From NCBI GenBank assembly GCA_027886175.1, contig JAJNNQ010000008.1, positions 4,185,501-4,249,500 of the forward strand: a stretch of DNA of 64,000 bases. Reading direction: 5' to 3'. The notes below the pieces were generated by a model that did no database searches, was not told where the DNA came from, and was given only the letters and a program-made list of their open reading frames with translations. The position numbers and the translations under genes are program-made. Source of the DNA: Phylloscopus collybita. Its lineage: Eukaryota; Chordata; Aves; Passeriformes; Phylloscopidae. Shown here piece by piece: positions 49,801 through 58,600 of this stretch (its first letter is position 1; each line of letters begins with the position of its first letter).

Positions 49801-52694
49801 AATTCACTACCACAAAGAAATGGAAAAGCCTTAGTGCCACAAGAGCAGCCACACCTTCCTCCTGGCTTACCTCAGCAATGGTGGACTTGCAGACTTCTCT
49901 GGCCACGGATTCAAACTTTGGATCTGTAGTCAGGTTCAGCTTGTAGTTCCACAAGAGCTATAGAGAAAGCAATTGTAGAAAGGGAACTTAAGAGCTTTCC
50001 ATAGAGAATAACAAATATTTTGCTTCAGGAAACAATGAAACATCATTTATACCCTATCTCTATCATCATCCTTCTACAGTGAAATGATCAATAATCATCC
50101 TTGACAACACATTTGTCCCTTCATTTCAGCAATAATTTTCTCATACTGAACAAAGTCAGGCTGTCAGAAATCTCTGTAAGGTCATGAGCTGACTCATTAA
50201 AAGCAAAGATAACAAATGAAGAATATTTCATAACTGAAAGGATAAAACAATCAAAGCTTTAACTTGCTACCTGCTGCATACTTCGCAACACCTTTAGCCC
50301 ACCACACCTTTGTGTTCAGGGTGTGTCTGCCTGATGCAAGTGAACTGAACAAATTAAATCCTCAACATGAGCAGATGTCATGCTGAAAACCTTATAAAAA
50401 CCTAGCAAAAAAGGCAGGAGACAAAGCAGCTTGATACCCTTCTGTGAGGGCTGGAACCAAACAACTTTTTGGATGCAGATGTATTTCAAACCTACAGGAG
50501 GTTCTCTCTTGCTAAGCAAAATGAAACATTAGAGTTTAGACTGCAAAAATGCCTCTCTAAGGACGACTGTTCTTCCAGGGGCCAGCAATGAGCTCATGAA
50601 GGAGCCTCAATGCACAGGGTCATTGTGCAAAAATCAAGTCTTGCGCTAGTCACACCCTGTAGATATATACACACATCCCAGATGTCCTCCTGAGGCACCA
50701 TAAAGTGAAAATATAGGGTAGGGTCATGAAACCTCAACAAATTAATAGCTGAAGTGTTGCCTGATTGCTCTATTAGCTCATCTGTTTTTCCAGGAACTTA
50801 AGTTGCATTTAAACATTTTTCATTAACGTAAAGATTAAGAAGTATTAAAAATTCATTTTAAAAACTCTGCCTTCGTGACAATTTAATATCAAAAAGATAA
50901 AATTTGGTCAAACTTTTACTTTGGCATTTCAAATGTACACAAAACACTGGGAAAACAATCACATGCTCTACACAACTTTCACATCCACTCCAGGAGGGTG
51001 GAAGCACAGAGAGAGAACCAAAATCAGAATGAGCAGAACTGCACCACCATCCACACCTCTTATGGTTTTGGAGCTGTGAAAAGTTAAAAAAGGAGGTGAT
51101 GGGAAACTAGGGTGTTACAGATGGAGTGAATTGTAAACATGAGGTTTAATAGGTGAAAGTGAATGAATAGGGAACCTGTCCTTGCAAAGAGTGCTGTAGG
51201 TCTCTCCCAGGCAGAACTGGAAGTACAAGAATGAGGACACAGGGTGAGAATACATCTCGGCATTTGCAATCTCACACTTTGGAGAGTTTCGAAGCGAGAT
51301 GCTCTCCAAATGAACCTTCCCACAAACAGAAAGAAGGTTAAATTTGCAGCTTAAAACTCCTGACATGTGCACTAGGCAGTATTTTCCAGGGGATGATCAG
51401 TAATTGTAGTGCGGAGAGAGGCAAAGAAAACATTTGGACAAGAGACAATCTCTCTGTGGTCTAGTTTTTTATCACCTCCCTCCAATTTCTGCCTGAGAAA
51501 ATGAGACATAGCCCACAGTTCCTATTTGTGAATGGCTTCCATAATCCACACCCGCCCAACATTTGCCTTGAAGCAGCAATGCCATCACTTAATCCAGCAG
51601 AAGAAAGATCCAACTCTGATTTCTAGAATTCTCAATTTCTTCTTCATTCAGGTAATTTTTGCCGGCACATTTAAATGTCAGGCAGATACATTTTAATTAC
51701 TGGAGTTTTTTCTTTTTCAAAAAGACTTAAACAGAAACATGTGCCCTTCATCTGATCCAACCCTGCACAACAGAGAATTACAGCTGCCAACGAAGTCAGG
51801 CAGTGCTAAAGGTTAATTTATAAACACAGTTGGAAATTACTAGTTGTACAGCATGACCGGTTTCATCTCTGGAATATATCTCCCAATAACAAAGCAAAAT
51901 ACAGCTTCTCAAGCATCCAAAATCAAGACTGTCACTGAGGCATGCACTTGTCTGTCTGTGTTCAGGGCTAACCAAGCAATTAAGGATCTTGATATGGTGT
52001 ATGCTGACAGAATAGAAATGAGAAAAACCAAACAGAACCTAATACCAACCTCAGCAATGAATTTTTTTTTTTTTTTTTTTTGAGTCTTGGGATTTGAAGA
52101 GTCAGCTTGACAGCCCAAAAACTGGCTAATAGCTTGCTCACTGTTAAACAGAGTGCTGAGAGGAAATCTGTTCTAAAACCAGCCAAGTGTCTCCAACTGC
52201 CTCTAAATATCACACCCCCACAGCATTTTCCAAGCGAGTCTAAGAATTTAGCAGCTGTGAAAGTAATACAGAAGGTGTCAACAGCTGAAATTAAGAGTTT
52301 AAATTCAGTACTGCTCACATCTTTCCCAAAAGGAACACATCACATTGCTCCCAGTAACTCATGGGAACCACCCCCCAATTATAAAACAGGAAAGACGTCT
52401 GCTATCCTCCCCTGATACAGAAGTACACTTCACAAAGTTCTTAAAAATGTTCCACTCTGAAGTCTTTCATTAAGACCAATGTGGTTATACTGGGTTAAAG
52501 AAGTCACCTTGTGTTCTTCCTCCAAAGGCCAGTACAGAAACCCAAATGTGTCTTGATTAATACCCTTTGCAAAGTACCAAACTATGCAAATACCTCAGGT
52601 TCACAAGGGATAGGAGGTGCAAATGCCATACTAGAGAATGAACAAACAAAGCAATACTTACATGATTGCAGTCTGAAGAGATTTCATTATCTGG
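12949..52694 (-). CDS. GLG1: GLG1, Golgi glycoprotein 1 / ESL-1 / CFR-1 (25 coding exons; exon(s) for the N-terminus off the right edge)
   Basis: GLG1 is a type I membrane sialoglycoprotein of the medial Golgi made of 16 tandem Cys-rich repeats. It binds FGFs, is an E-selectin ligand on leukocytes, and affects TGF-beta processing (family knowledge). In this window 25 exons give 3,102 nt with every splice phase matching, encoding 1,033 residues and a TAG stop. Adding 146 to the window residue number gives the human number as I recall it. Sequons lie at window residues 19 (NLT), 64 (NIT), 435 (NET), 531 (NLT) and 640 (NDT). The membrane span is about residues 1001-1019 (ILSVITVGICVLFLIGLMC), followed by the cytosolic tail GRITKRVTRELKDR. 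No frameshift, premature stop or missing exon is seen. The missing 5' part should encode the signal peptide, the low-complexity region and the start of repeat 1. Confidence 0.98.
13589..13695 (-). CDS. GLG1: GLG1 exon w24 (MSCLMEALEDKRVRLQPECK...)
   Basis: Completes Gln943 and encodes 944-978, 107 nt. Acceptor CATTACAG, donor GTGAAT. Last Cys-rich repeat; ends IEMWSYAAK. Confidence 0.96.
14591..14711 (-). CDS. GLG1: GLG1 exon w23 (EVLNMLKESKADIFVDPVLH...)
   Basis: Residues 903-942 plus C of Gln943, 121 nt. Acceptor CTTCTGCAG, donor GTAAGT. It ends in the basic PPGRGR stretch. Confidence 0.96.
14850..14867. repeat. Perfect 18-bp palindrome TACCCATATATATGGGTA
   Basis: Self-complementary with no loop. 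It lies in the intron between w24 and w23, 139 bp upstream of w23 in transcript direction. Function unknown; a chance AT-rich palindrome is likely. Confidence 0.9.
15342..15449 (-). CDS. GLG1: GLG1 exon w22 (ISSLCAEEAAAQEQTGQVEE...)
   Basis: Residues 867-902, 108 nt, phase 0 on both sides. Acceptor CAAAATAG, donor GTAAAG. Confidence 0.96.
16102..16203 (-). CDS. GLG1: GLG1 exon w21 (RLSPDCEDQIRVIIQESALD...)
   Basis: Residues 833-866, 102 nt, phase 0 on both sides. Acceptor CCAAATAG (weak polypyrimidine tract), donor GTAGGA. Confidence 0.95.
16434..16576 (-). CDS. GLG1: GLG1 exon w20 (YRLNPVLRKACKADIPKFC...)
   Basis: Completes Asp785 and encodes 786-832, 143 nt. Acceptor CTGGTTAG, donor GTGAGT. 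The segment FCQNILNRAKDDTE is among the more diverged parts relative to mammals. Confidence 0.96.
16922..17045 (-). CDS. GLG1: GLG1 exon w19 (RFCPEADSKNMLQCLKQNK...)
   Basis: Residues 744-784 plus one base of Asp785, 124 nt. Acceptor TTTTTGTAG, donor GTATCT. Confidence 0.96.
18328..18465 (-). CDS. GLG1: GLG1 exon w18 (IIECLKEIKKQLSTRCHQK...)
   Basis: Residues 698-743, 138 nt, phase 0 on both sides. Acceptor GTTGTAG, donor GTAATG. It encodes LQETEMMDPELDYTLMRVCK. Confidence 0.97.
19000..19092 (-). CDS. GLG1: GLG1 exon w17 (TEDIRLEPELYEACKSDIK...)
   Basis: Residues 667-697, 93 nt, phase 0 on both sides. Acceptor TCCTGCAG, donor GTAATG. The stretch NYCQNVPYGNAQ differs somewhat from the mammalian sequence. 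Confidence 0.96.
20086..20203 (-). CDS. GLG1: GLG1 exon w16 (VDVVICLSTTVRNDTLQDAK...)
   Basis: Completes Lys627 and encodes residues 628-666, 118 nt. Acceptor TTTCTGCAG, donor GTAAAC. It contains sequon NDT. Confidence 0.96.
21063..21151 (-). CDS. GLG1: GLG1 exon w15 (VQMKDFRFSYKFKMACKED...)
   Basis: Residues 598-626 plus AA of Lys627, 89 nt. Acceptor CTTGCAG, donor GTATGT. The exon ends in a run of eight A directly against the donor. Confidence 0.96.
21550..21663 (-). CDS. GLG1: GLG1 exon w14 (EVADNQIDSGDLMECLIQNK...)
   Basis: Residues 560-597, 114 nt, phase 0 on both sides. Acceptor TCTTCAG, donor GTGAGC. Confidence 0.96.
22327..22389 (-). CDS. GLG1: GLG1 exon w13 (DIQIEALLMRACEPIIQTFCH)
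   Basis: Residues 539-559, 63 nt, phase 0 on both sides. Acceptor TTCTGCAG, donor GTGAGT. It was located by family similarity and its clean splice sites. Confidence 0.95.
23285..23371 (-). CDS. GLG1: GLG1 exon w12 (ELECLQDHLDDLVSDCRD...)
   Basis: Residues 510-538, 87 nt, phase 0 on both sides. Acceptor TTCTGTAG, donor GTGAGT. It contains sequon NLT (VGNLTEL). Confidence 0.96.
24159..24296 (-). CDS. GLG1: GLG1 exon w11 (LSRECRAEVQRILHQRAMD...)
   Basis: Residues 464-509, 138 nt, phase 0 on both sides. Acceptor CTTTGCAG, donor GTAGTG. It encodes KLDPTLQDKCMIDLGKWCSE. Confidence 0.97.
24297..25972 (-). other. GLG1 intron between w10 and w11
   Basis: Holds the 31-bp tandem repeat. Nothing else recognised. 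Confidence 0.85.
24527..24608 (+). repeat. 31-bp tandem repeat, about 2.6 copies
   Basis: The core TTCTTAAAACTCTA starts at 24531, 24562 and 24593, giving a period of 31. The units carry AAGTTTAATTTTATA and differ by one base (CTATT versus CTACT). It lies in the GLG1 intron between w11 and w10. Confidence 0.9.
25973..26126 (-). CDS. GLG1: GLG1 exon w10 (LDTVLYRKCQGDASRLCHTH...)
   Basis: Completes Lys412 and encodes residues 413-463, 154 nt. Acceptor GTTTGCAG, donor GTAAGT. It contains sequon NET (GWNETSE) and YRHAYRTEEQGRR. Confidence 0.97.
26127..27998 (-). other. GLG1 intron between w9 and w10
   Basis: 1.9 kb of unique AT-rich sequence. Nothing recognised. Confidence 0.85.
27999..28100 (-). 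CDS. GLG1: GLG1 exon w9 (ILSCLMEHLYTEKMVEDCEH...)
   Basis: Completes Met378, encodes 379-411 and starts Lys412, 102 nt. Acceptor GTTTGCAG, donor GTGAGT. The sequence matches the mammalian segment. Confidence 0.96.
28101..28739 (-). other. GLG1 intron between w8 and w9
   Basis: Nothing recognised. Confidence 0.85.
28740..28861 (-). CDS. GLG1: GLG1 exon w8 (LQTLIQETDPGADYRIDRAL...)
   Basis: Residues 338-377 plus AT of Met378, 122 nt. Acceptor TTCTTCCAG, donor GTAGGT. This is the most CpG-dense coding exon, in an AT-rich surround. It encodes NEACESVIQTACKHIRSGDP. Confidence 0.97.
28862..34196 (-). other. GLG1 intron between w7 and w8
   Basis: 5.3 kb with one TG-rich microsatellite. No exon, RNA gene or mobile element recognised. 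Confidence 0.8.
29445..29473. repeat. Short TG-rich microsatellite
   Basis: Interrupted (TG)n (GTGTGTGTTTGTGCATGTGTG) in the GLG1 intron between w8 and w7. Confidence 0.8.
34197..34411 (-). CDS. GLG1: GLG1 exon w7 (RQVSSECQGEMLDYRR...NCQQA)
   Basis: Completes Gly266 and encodes residues 267-337, 215 nt. Acceptor TTGGCTCAG, donor GTAAGG. It is clearly GC- and CpG-richer than the flanking introns. It contains MEDFSLSPEIILSCRGEIEH. Confidence 0.97.
34412..38486 (-). other. GLG1 introns flanking w6 (34412-36134 and 36319-38486)
   Basis: Two introns of 1.7 and 2.2 kb with unique sequence. Nothing recognised. Confidence 0.8.
36135..36318 (-). CDS. GLG1: GLG1 exon w6 (CRDALTTRQKLIAQDYK...ESAVHR)
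   Basis: Window residues 205-265 plus one base of Gly266, 184 nt. Acceptor CCCCTGCAG, donor GTAAGT. It encodes YSLAKSCKSDLKKYRCNVEN, typical of the repeat family. Confidence 0.97.
38487..38558 (-). CDS. GLG1: GLG1 exon w5 (TQAGEGRVYKCLFNHK...)
   Basis: Window residues 181-204, 72 nt, phase 0 on both sides. Acceptor TTTCACAG, donor GTACGT. It sits at the junction of two Cys-rich repeats. Confidence 0.96.
38559..39205 (-). other. GLG1 intron between w4 and w5
   Basis: Nothing recognised. Confidence 0.85.
39206..39409 (-). CDS. GLG1: GLG1 exon w4 (DAHSQGEVVACLEKG...ERFCEN)
   Basis: Window residues 113-180, 204 nt, phase 0 on both sides. Acceptor TCCCATAG, donor GTGAGT. It encodes VAELSSDDFHLDRHLYFACR, essentially as in mammals. 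Confidence 0.97.
40678..40911. repeat. 234-bp A/C-only low-complexity tract
   Basis: Almost only A and C on the plus strand (one G and a few T), built from A-runs, CAAA/CCAA units and C-runs at 40699-40702, 40706-40709, 40726-40732, 40769-40774 and 40822-40825. The middle holds an A-run of about 29. In GLG1 pre-mRNA it is U/G-rich. The Phe-rich minus-strand reading frame over it is an artefact. Confidence 0.95.
42604..42621. repeat. Perfect 18-bp palindrome ACTAGATAATTATCTAGT
   Basis: Self-complementary with no loop, in the intron between w4 and w3. No flanking element is recognised. Confidence 0.9.
44072..44101. repeat. Perfect 13-bp inverted repeat with 4-nt loop
   Basis: AATTGAATTCTGT, loop AAGA, ACAGAATTCAATT, in the intron between w4 and w3. 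The stem is too short for a typical microRNA precursor. Confidence 0.9.
46248..46463 (-). CDS. GLG1: GLG1 exon w3 (IKECADEPVGKG...CGSIRPGEK)
   Basis: Window residues 41-112, 216 nt, phase 0 on both sides. Acceptor ends TTAACAG, donor GTATCC. It contains sequon NIT and cysteines spaced as in the Cys-rich repeat (SCLVDHRGNITEYQC). The codon before VSC is TTG (Leu) where the human protein has Met, so there is no internal start here. Confidence 0.97.
46464..49870 (-). other. GLG1 intron between w2 and w3
   Basis: 3.4 kb, with a possible old CR1 fragment and an A-run (46470-46484) next to the w3 acceptor. Confidence 0.8.
47300..47805 (+). mobile_element. Possible old, degraded CR1 fragment
   Basis: CAGTTCTGGTGGCC near 47370 resembles an internal CR1 block, and ACAGGTCAGACTGGATGA near 47756 resembles the older CR1 3' end (GGTCAGACTAGATGATC type). 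The sequence between is not clearly recognisable. It lies in the intron between w3 and w2. Confidence 0.35.
49871..49957 (-). CDS. GLG1: GLG1 exon w2 (LLWNYKLNLTTDPKFESVAR...)
   Basis: Window residues 12-40, 87 nt, phase 0 on both sides. Acceptor CTCTATAG, donor GTAAGC. It contains the N-glycosylation sequon NLT and the repeat motif AREVCKSTIAE. Confidence 0.96.
49958..52661 (-). other. GLG1 intron between w1 and w2
   Basis: 2.7 kb with a T-run at 52063-52081. Nothing else recognised. Confidence 0.8.
52662..52694 (-). CDS. GLG1: GLG1 exon w1, 33-nt microexon (PDNEISSDCNH)
   Basis: Window residues 1-11. Acceptor CTCCTTTCAG, donor GTAAGT, phase 0 on both sides. It continues the first Cys-rich repeat. 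Splice sites and sequence match the family, and the 11-codon size makes it invisible to open-reading-frame scans. Confidence 0.93.
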
Positions 52695-55600
52695 CTGAAA
52701 GGAGAAAGAAAAGGAGTGTCAGTTTACTATCAATGTGATGCAGTTAACAGAGAAGAGTCTAAACTTTTGAAACTAAAATACTGTCAACTCTTTTCCACTG
52801 TAATAAACAACTTGACACAATTGACACAAAATTTTAAAATCTGCATCACAAGAGTGATGATACCTAATTACCAAAAATCGAGCAGGTACTTTAGACACTA
52901 TGCTGTATTAACAGAACAAACAGCACCAGAGTAGCAGCATTTATGTAGCAGCACTGCAAAAACATAATGAATGCACTGGCATCTGCCACAATTGCCCAAA
53001 CTAAGAAGGCAAAAAAACCACCCGTGGGAAAACAAAGAAGTAGGAGCAGAATTTTAAAGAAAAATTAGTTTGGTGCATACAACTAAAGGAGAATGGTAGG
53101 ATTCGCTCCCCTCCCCCAGACTGAAATGTTCATATTCTCCATTTGAGAAGTAACATCTTTTCTTTCAGTTGTACATAAAAGCGCTGTTCAAAGCAGCCCC
53201 GAGATTATTAATACTTTCTACTGTGAGAAACTGGTGACATCCAATATTCATAAATCATTTCAAAATATTCGCTATATTCTCCTGGGGAGCTCCTTGGAAA
53301 GAACTCTGAGTGCAAACCATCCCGTTCTCCTTTCAGCATGAGTAGCTCTCACAGTGAAGAGTTCCTTGAAAAAAGCTAATCATACCAACTCCTATCTCCT
53401 CTCCACAGCAGAACAGCACAAAATCACCTGGCTGTCACACCCACAGAAAAATCAACCCTGACTCACAAAGTCTCTTCTTCTGCGGATACTTAAGATGCCA
53501 GACATGCTTTAAGAGCCAAAAGACACAAAACCACTCTAAGCTTAAACACATCATTGACACTGAGATGTTAGACCTCAGGGATAGGAGAACATTAGAGAAC
53601 CAGCATTTCAGCAGTTTTGGAAGCAAGCAGAGCTTTTCAATGCAAGCATTTGCTGCTGCAGGATCTGTTACACCAACACTTGTACCACTGGTGCTTTGGG
53701 AAACATGAACACAAGCTTATGACGAAAAAAGCAAGCTGGTAACACTTCCCAGCTCTTAATTACAGCCATTATTAACTAAAGCACTTTTATTTTTTTACAG
53801 CAATAAGTGGCAGAAATCACCTCTCCACTTTGAACATAAAAAATGGTACCTGAAGGGTTACAGTAATTAATTGCAGTTTGGTCAGACCGACATGATCTAA
53901 AACTGTATCTCCCAAAGTAATTACAAATTTGAAAATTTGGACATCAACTATTTAATAAAAAAAACAACAACCTAGCAGATGTCTGCCAGTTATCCCCAGA
54001 CTGCACAACTGATTCTTTCAACTGAAAACTAAGATGCCACCCAAATTGCTCTATTTTACAGCAGCCTCTAAGATCAACACTATTGTGACTTAGAAAGTGC
54101 ACTTTCCTTAATTTTCTGTACTCATCCCACATCCTTCAGCAACAGATGAAGGTTTTAAACTACTTTCAAAAGCTGGGAGGAAGAGTGCCCCCCACTGAAA
54201 TTGCTGTCTCAGTCTTGTAGTCAAGGATAGTTTCTTTATAAAAATATATAGACTAGGACTGGAATTCTGCTATAGAGGACAGGACTTCCTAACACATTTG
54301 CAGGCAAGAGAATTTGTAAGGGTCAGAGAGCACTCCCACAAAACCCTTCAGGGTCACTTCACCTATTTTTGTACCCTCCAATCTGGTAACCTTTGCTTCA
54401 GATCCACCAAAGATTAAAACTCAAGGTTTTTTTTCTGGAAAAATGAACCCAAAAAGTTAACATACCAGTTCTCATTGACTTGAGAAGCTTGAACAAGCTT
54501 TTCTTGAAATACACAACAATAAAATGTTACACATTGAAATACCAGACTTCTCTGTGCTCTGCACCAAACCTCAGCTCTGTGAAACAAAATCTAGCCTTAT
54601 TCTTCTGAGAGGAGTAATGGAACTTAAAGGGGACTTTAACTAAGCTTTAGTACTGCATTCATTCACAACTCAGTAATTAAATATGCAAAGTGTATTATCT
54701 AGCCAATAATCCTTTCAATGTGGAACAAGATGACCCCCTGCTAGCTTAGAGCTGTGATCCTTCTTCCTTGTTACCAACAGAAGTGTTGGAGAGCTGGGTT
54801 CACGCAACACTCACCTGCTTCTCCTTATTTCAGTGAAGCAACAGCAGAAAAACAATCCTTTTAGCTTCTGTCTGATAAATTGAAGGGCTGACTTTGAAGA
54901 AGAGGAAGAAAAATATCTCTAGTGCAACACACACACATTCTGTCTTGCTAATGCCTGTGGCCCTCTGTCCACTCTATCCACCCAAGAAACCTTCCAAACC
55001 AGCAGTTTCAGAACTATATGCAGTAAGAGTCATGAAAGAAGAATAAGTTTCAACCTACCACTAAGGGAATTTGAAGAGCAAGAAAAGCTGCATTGTGTCA
55101 GTCCCACATGGTGAGCTTGTGGAACACGGATGCTCAGAAGACCCCCAGGGCAAGGGGAAGGAAGAGAGCAGCCAGACCAGCACCACATGCAAGTCAAGGC
55201 ATTTTTAGGAGAGAAAGCTGATGGCAAGGACATTTCACCAATTAGCAAGAGAGAAGGACTCCTCTTACTTCTCTGAACTGTAGGATTAAAAACAGCCTTT
55301 ACAGAAAACGTCTGTGCCTCTGGGCTCACAGAAGCTTTTGCTGTTTAGCAGCTTCAGTGGGAATATATTGCCTCCCTTTACAGTTCTCAAAAAAGTTCTC
55401 CAAACTCCGTCATGCACTAACACTCACATTCCAGAGTACAAATACCACTTCCTACCTCTCTGGGAAAGCAGAGTTTAGAACAAGTACCACATATAAGAAA
55501 ACCTGAATAGAAAAAGCACTTTCTTCCATACAACCACAAGCAACAGCCACAAATCACACTGCATTAGTGTTATGAACTCCATAGAAAAATTCAGAGGTTT

Positions 55601-58600
55601 GTGTGAAGTCCTGTGACCACCAGACTCAAGTCATCAACAGTGTTGTATTTAGAAGCGCCTTTTCCCATCGATCAGATTTCAACTCACTGAAGCAAACCAT
55701 GACAGTTATCCATCCCTTTCTAAATCTCTCTGCTTTGGCAGCAGTATAAAACTCGGTCAAAACTATACAGCAAGTGAGCAGCCCACCATCACTACACAGG
55801 CCCAAAGGGCCACAAGGTGTTGGTGCTTTAGCAGGAAAGGACCATCATCACACTGGGAGCCACAGGAACAGGTAATAGTGACTGAATGACTGGACCAGTG
55901 TCATGCATCACCACCCAGTGCACAGCACACTTCCTGGGGTGGAGTTACAGCCACTCCCTCAGTGATGCTCAGAGCCCCTTCCAGCTGGGTATACAAAACA
56001 CATTTGATGTGGTCTTACTGCATCACATCCTGCATAAGGAAAAATAATTCACACCATGGGATTTTGAGAAGCAAGTTAAGTATGCTCATCAACTGATATG
56101 GATGAGAATGGTGAGGCTGGTTGCCCAAAGAAGTTGAGGATGACCTGTCCCTGGAAGTGCTCAAGCCCAGGTTGGATGAGGCTTGGAGCAACCTGGTCTA
56201 GTGGAAGGAAGGTGTCGCTTCCCATGACCGGAGGTTGGAATGAGAAGACCTTTAAGGTCCCTTCCAACCCAAACTGTTCTACAGTTCTGTGGAAGTTAAG
56301 GTCTTGGGAACACTTTGCAGGGATTATTTTAAATTCCCAGCATTAAGATTCCTTTGCTTCCTTGCAAAAGTCAGGCAAATGAAAGAGTCTGAAGTCAACC
56401 GCCTAGGTGCCTTAATTCCCAGAATTTAATTCCTCCTGAGAGCAGAAGACAGGATAACAGCAGACATTTCCACTACTTTTTTAAAGACAAGAATAGAAGT
56501 GAACTTGTTTGAAAAGCAAGAACCAGGCATATGTCAAATACTAACTATGAATACTCTTCAGACATTGAAGAGAACATTCTTTGGACCTGCTCAGGCAAAA
56601 GCCATTGGGAATCAACATGGAGCAAAACAGCAAAATTGGCAACTGGCTTGTGGATGGGAAGAATTCAGCAGATGTTCTCTCCCTAAATTCAGGAAGATTG
56701 CAAAAACCTCAAACAAATCAATTAGGAGAATATGTTAATTGAAGCAGCTACGTTCCTATGAAAGAGAGGGTAGACAGAAGTCCAGCCAGACTCTGGGTGG
56801 TCTCCAGTTTACTGCACTGTCACAATTATACTACAGAGGGTGGTTGCACACAGACACACAGTACAAGCAGCTCATGCTTTGGGTTTTTCACTTTGATCTA
56901 AACAAACACATTTATCACCAGGATCTGCAGAGAAATGGTAGAGTGGGCCTGCTGATATAGAAGCATCTAAGGAGGAGGCCAGTGAGCTGATAAAGAGACA
57001 ACTGGCTTTTTAGCTATGTCCCTCCCACAGATAACAGCCATCTCTTCACACCAAACACACCTATCCACGATGGCAAACTCACAATAAAGTGATTCAATCT
57101 TCAGGTATCAAACTAGGTAGACTTGCTGGACACCTGAAAGGTGTACAGACCATATGCAAGGTGGGGATCAAGGAGACATCTGGTGGAGCCACCCTCCTGC
57201 AAACCTGATCCCTTTCCAATGCAAACACTAGAAAATATTCTGCAGAAGAATATCTGGAAACATGAGGAGATAGAGTAGTCTAGGCAAGAATCAACACAGC
57301 TTTTGTAAAAGAAAAACCACACATCACACAACCACCCATGCTTCAAACCTACTGAAACATCCTGGAGTTCTGAGCCAAGAAGCATATGGCTACAGTAAAC
57401 CGTTTTCACACATCCTGCAATCCTGAAAAAGTCATGTGTGATAGGAAAGTTAAAACCAGTGATAGTTTAAGTTCAAAGCAGATGAGAAGATGTCAATTAC
57501 ACATTTAGTGAGCAATGAAAGTTAAACTTGTTAAGCCAAGCTTGAAATATTCTAATGCCACTGAACTCTTAGTACTAAAAACAAATCCCGTGTTGTCATG
57601 TCAGCAAAAAAACTTTATATTTACCATCCATGCTTTGAAAAGAGCCACTTTAAAGCATGGTAACTGTGGATGTATCATGCACCAAAGTTATAAGCTCAGA
57701 GCTTCCATATACTTTGCTTATTTCATACAAATATTTTTCCCAGTTACAAACAGAGCTAAAGTCTGCAAAGCAGTAAATCATTTACCCAAATAATTATGTT
57801 CACATTGTGTTAGGAGTTCCTGGTTTATGCAAATGTATTAGTCCAAGTTATACACAAACACCAAACCACCTCCAAAACATACTGAGAACTTTGTGTATAA
57901 AAATCAAACTATCAGGAGGACCTGCAGTACTTTCTCTAGACATCTGGCACACGGACAGCAAGCGGTACATCAACCCAAGCATCAAATTCTGCTACTTTTT
58001 AAAACTGTTCTAACTGAATTCTACATTCCACAAGCTTTTCCACCTTTGCTGACATTTTATATTCTCCAGGGGGTATGACACTATTCAAGCAAGTACACTT
58101 ATTCAGAAAAGGTAGGACAAAGCAACATCAAAAAATCCCAGCACAACATGTGTGTCCTTCTGGCTCAGCAGCCACATTAGAAAGGAACAAGGATGAAGCA
58201 GGCCTTGTCTCCTGGTACTTTGAGGATCCACTGTTCAGTATCTGCTTCAAACACCAAGAAAGCTCAGCAAGTCCTACTCTTTCTGTTTTAGCTTTGATAG
58301 GAAGTCAAAAGTGGTTTTGTTTGTTTCACATTTGACATTAAGTAAGGTCTTCAGCAGGCTGTGTACCTTTCCTGCACAGCAGAGACCCCTCACTGGGCAA
58401 ATACCAAAGGCAGGAAAAGCACAGAAAATGTTCAAGTTTTAATTCCAGTGCATCAGAAGTGACCAAAAGACCAAGGTGCAATTTTTAAGAAACAAGGATT
58501 CCATTTGCCTGACCAGCCAAAGTATCTTTGCTCTTCCCAGCAAATCACTTTCTCTGAGCTGGTTGTTCCCACCCATGCAAAGCTGCAGGGTGGGTGCTCA

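Noticed and set aside
57628..57660. 9-bp inverted repeat CCATGCTTT...AAAGCATGG with a 14-15 nt loop
   Set aside because: Too short to distinguish from chance in 64 kb of AT-rich DNA.
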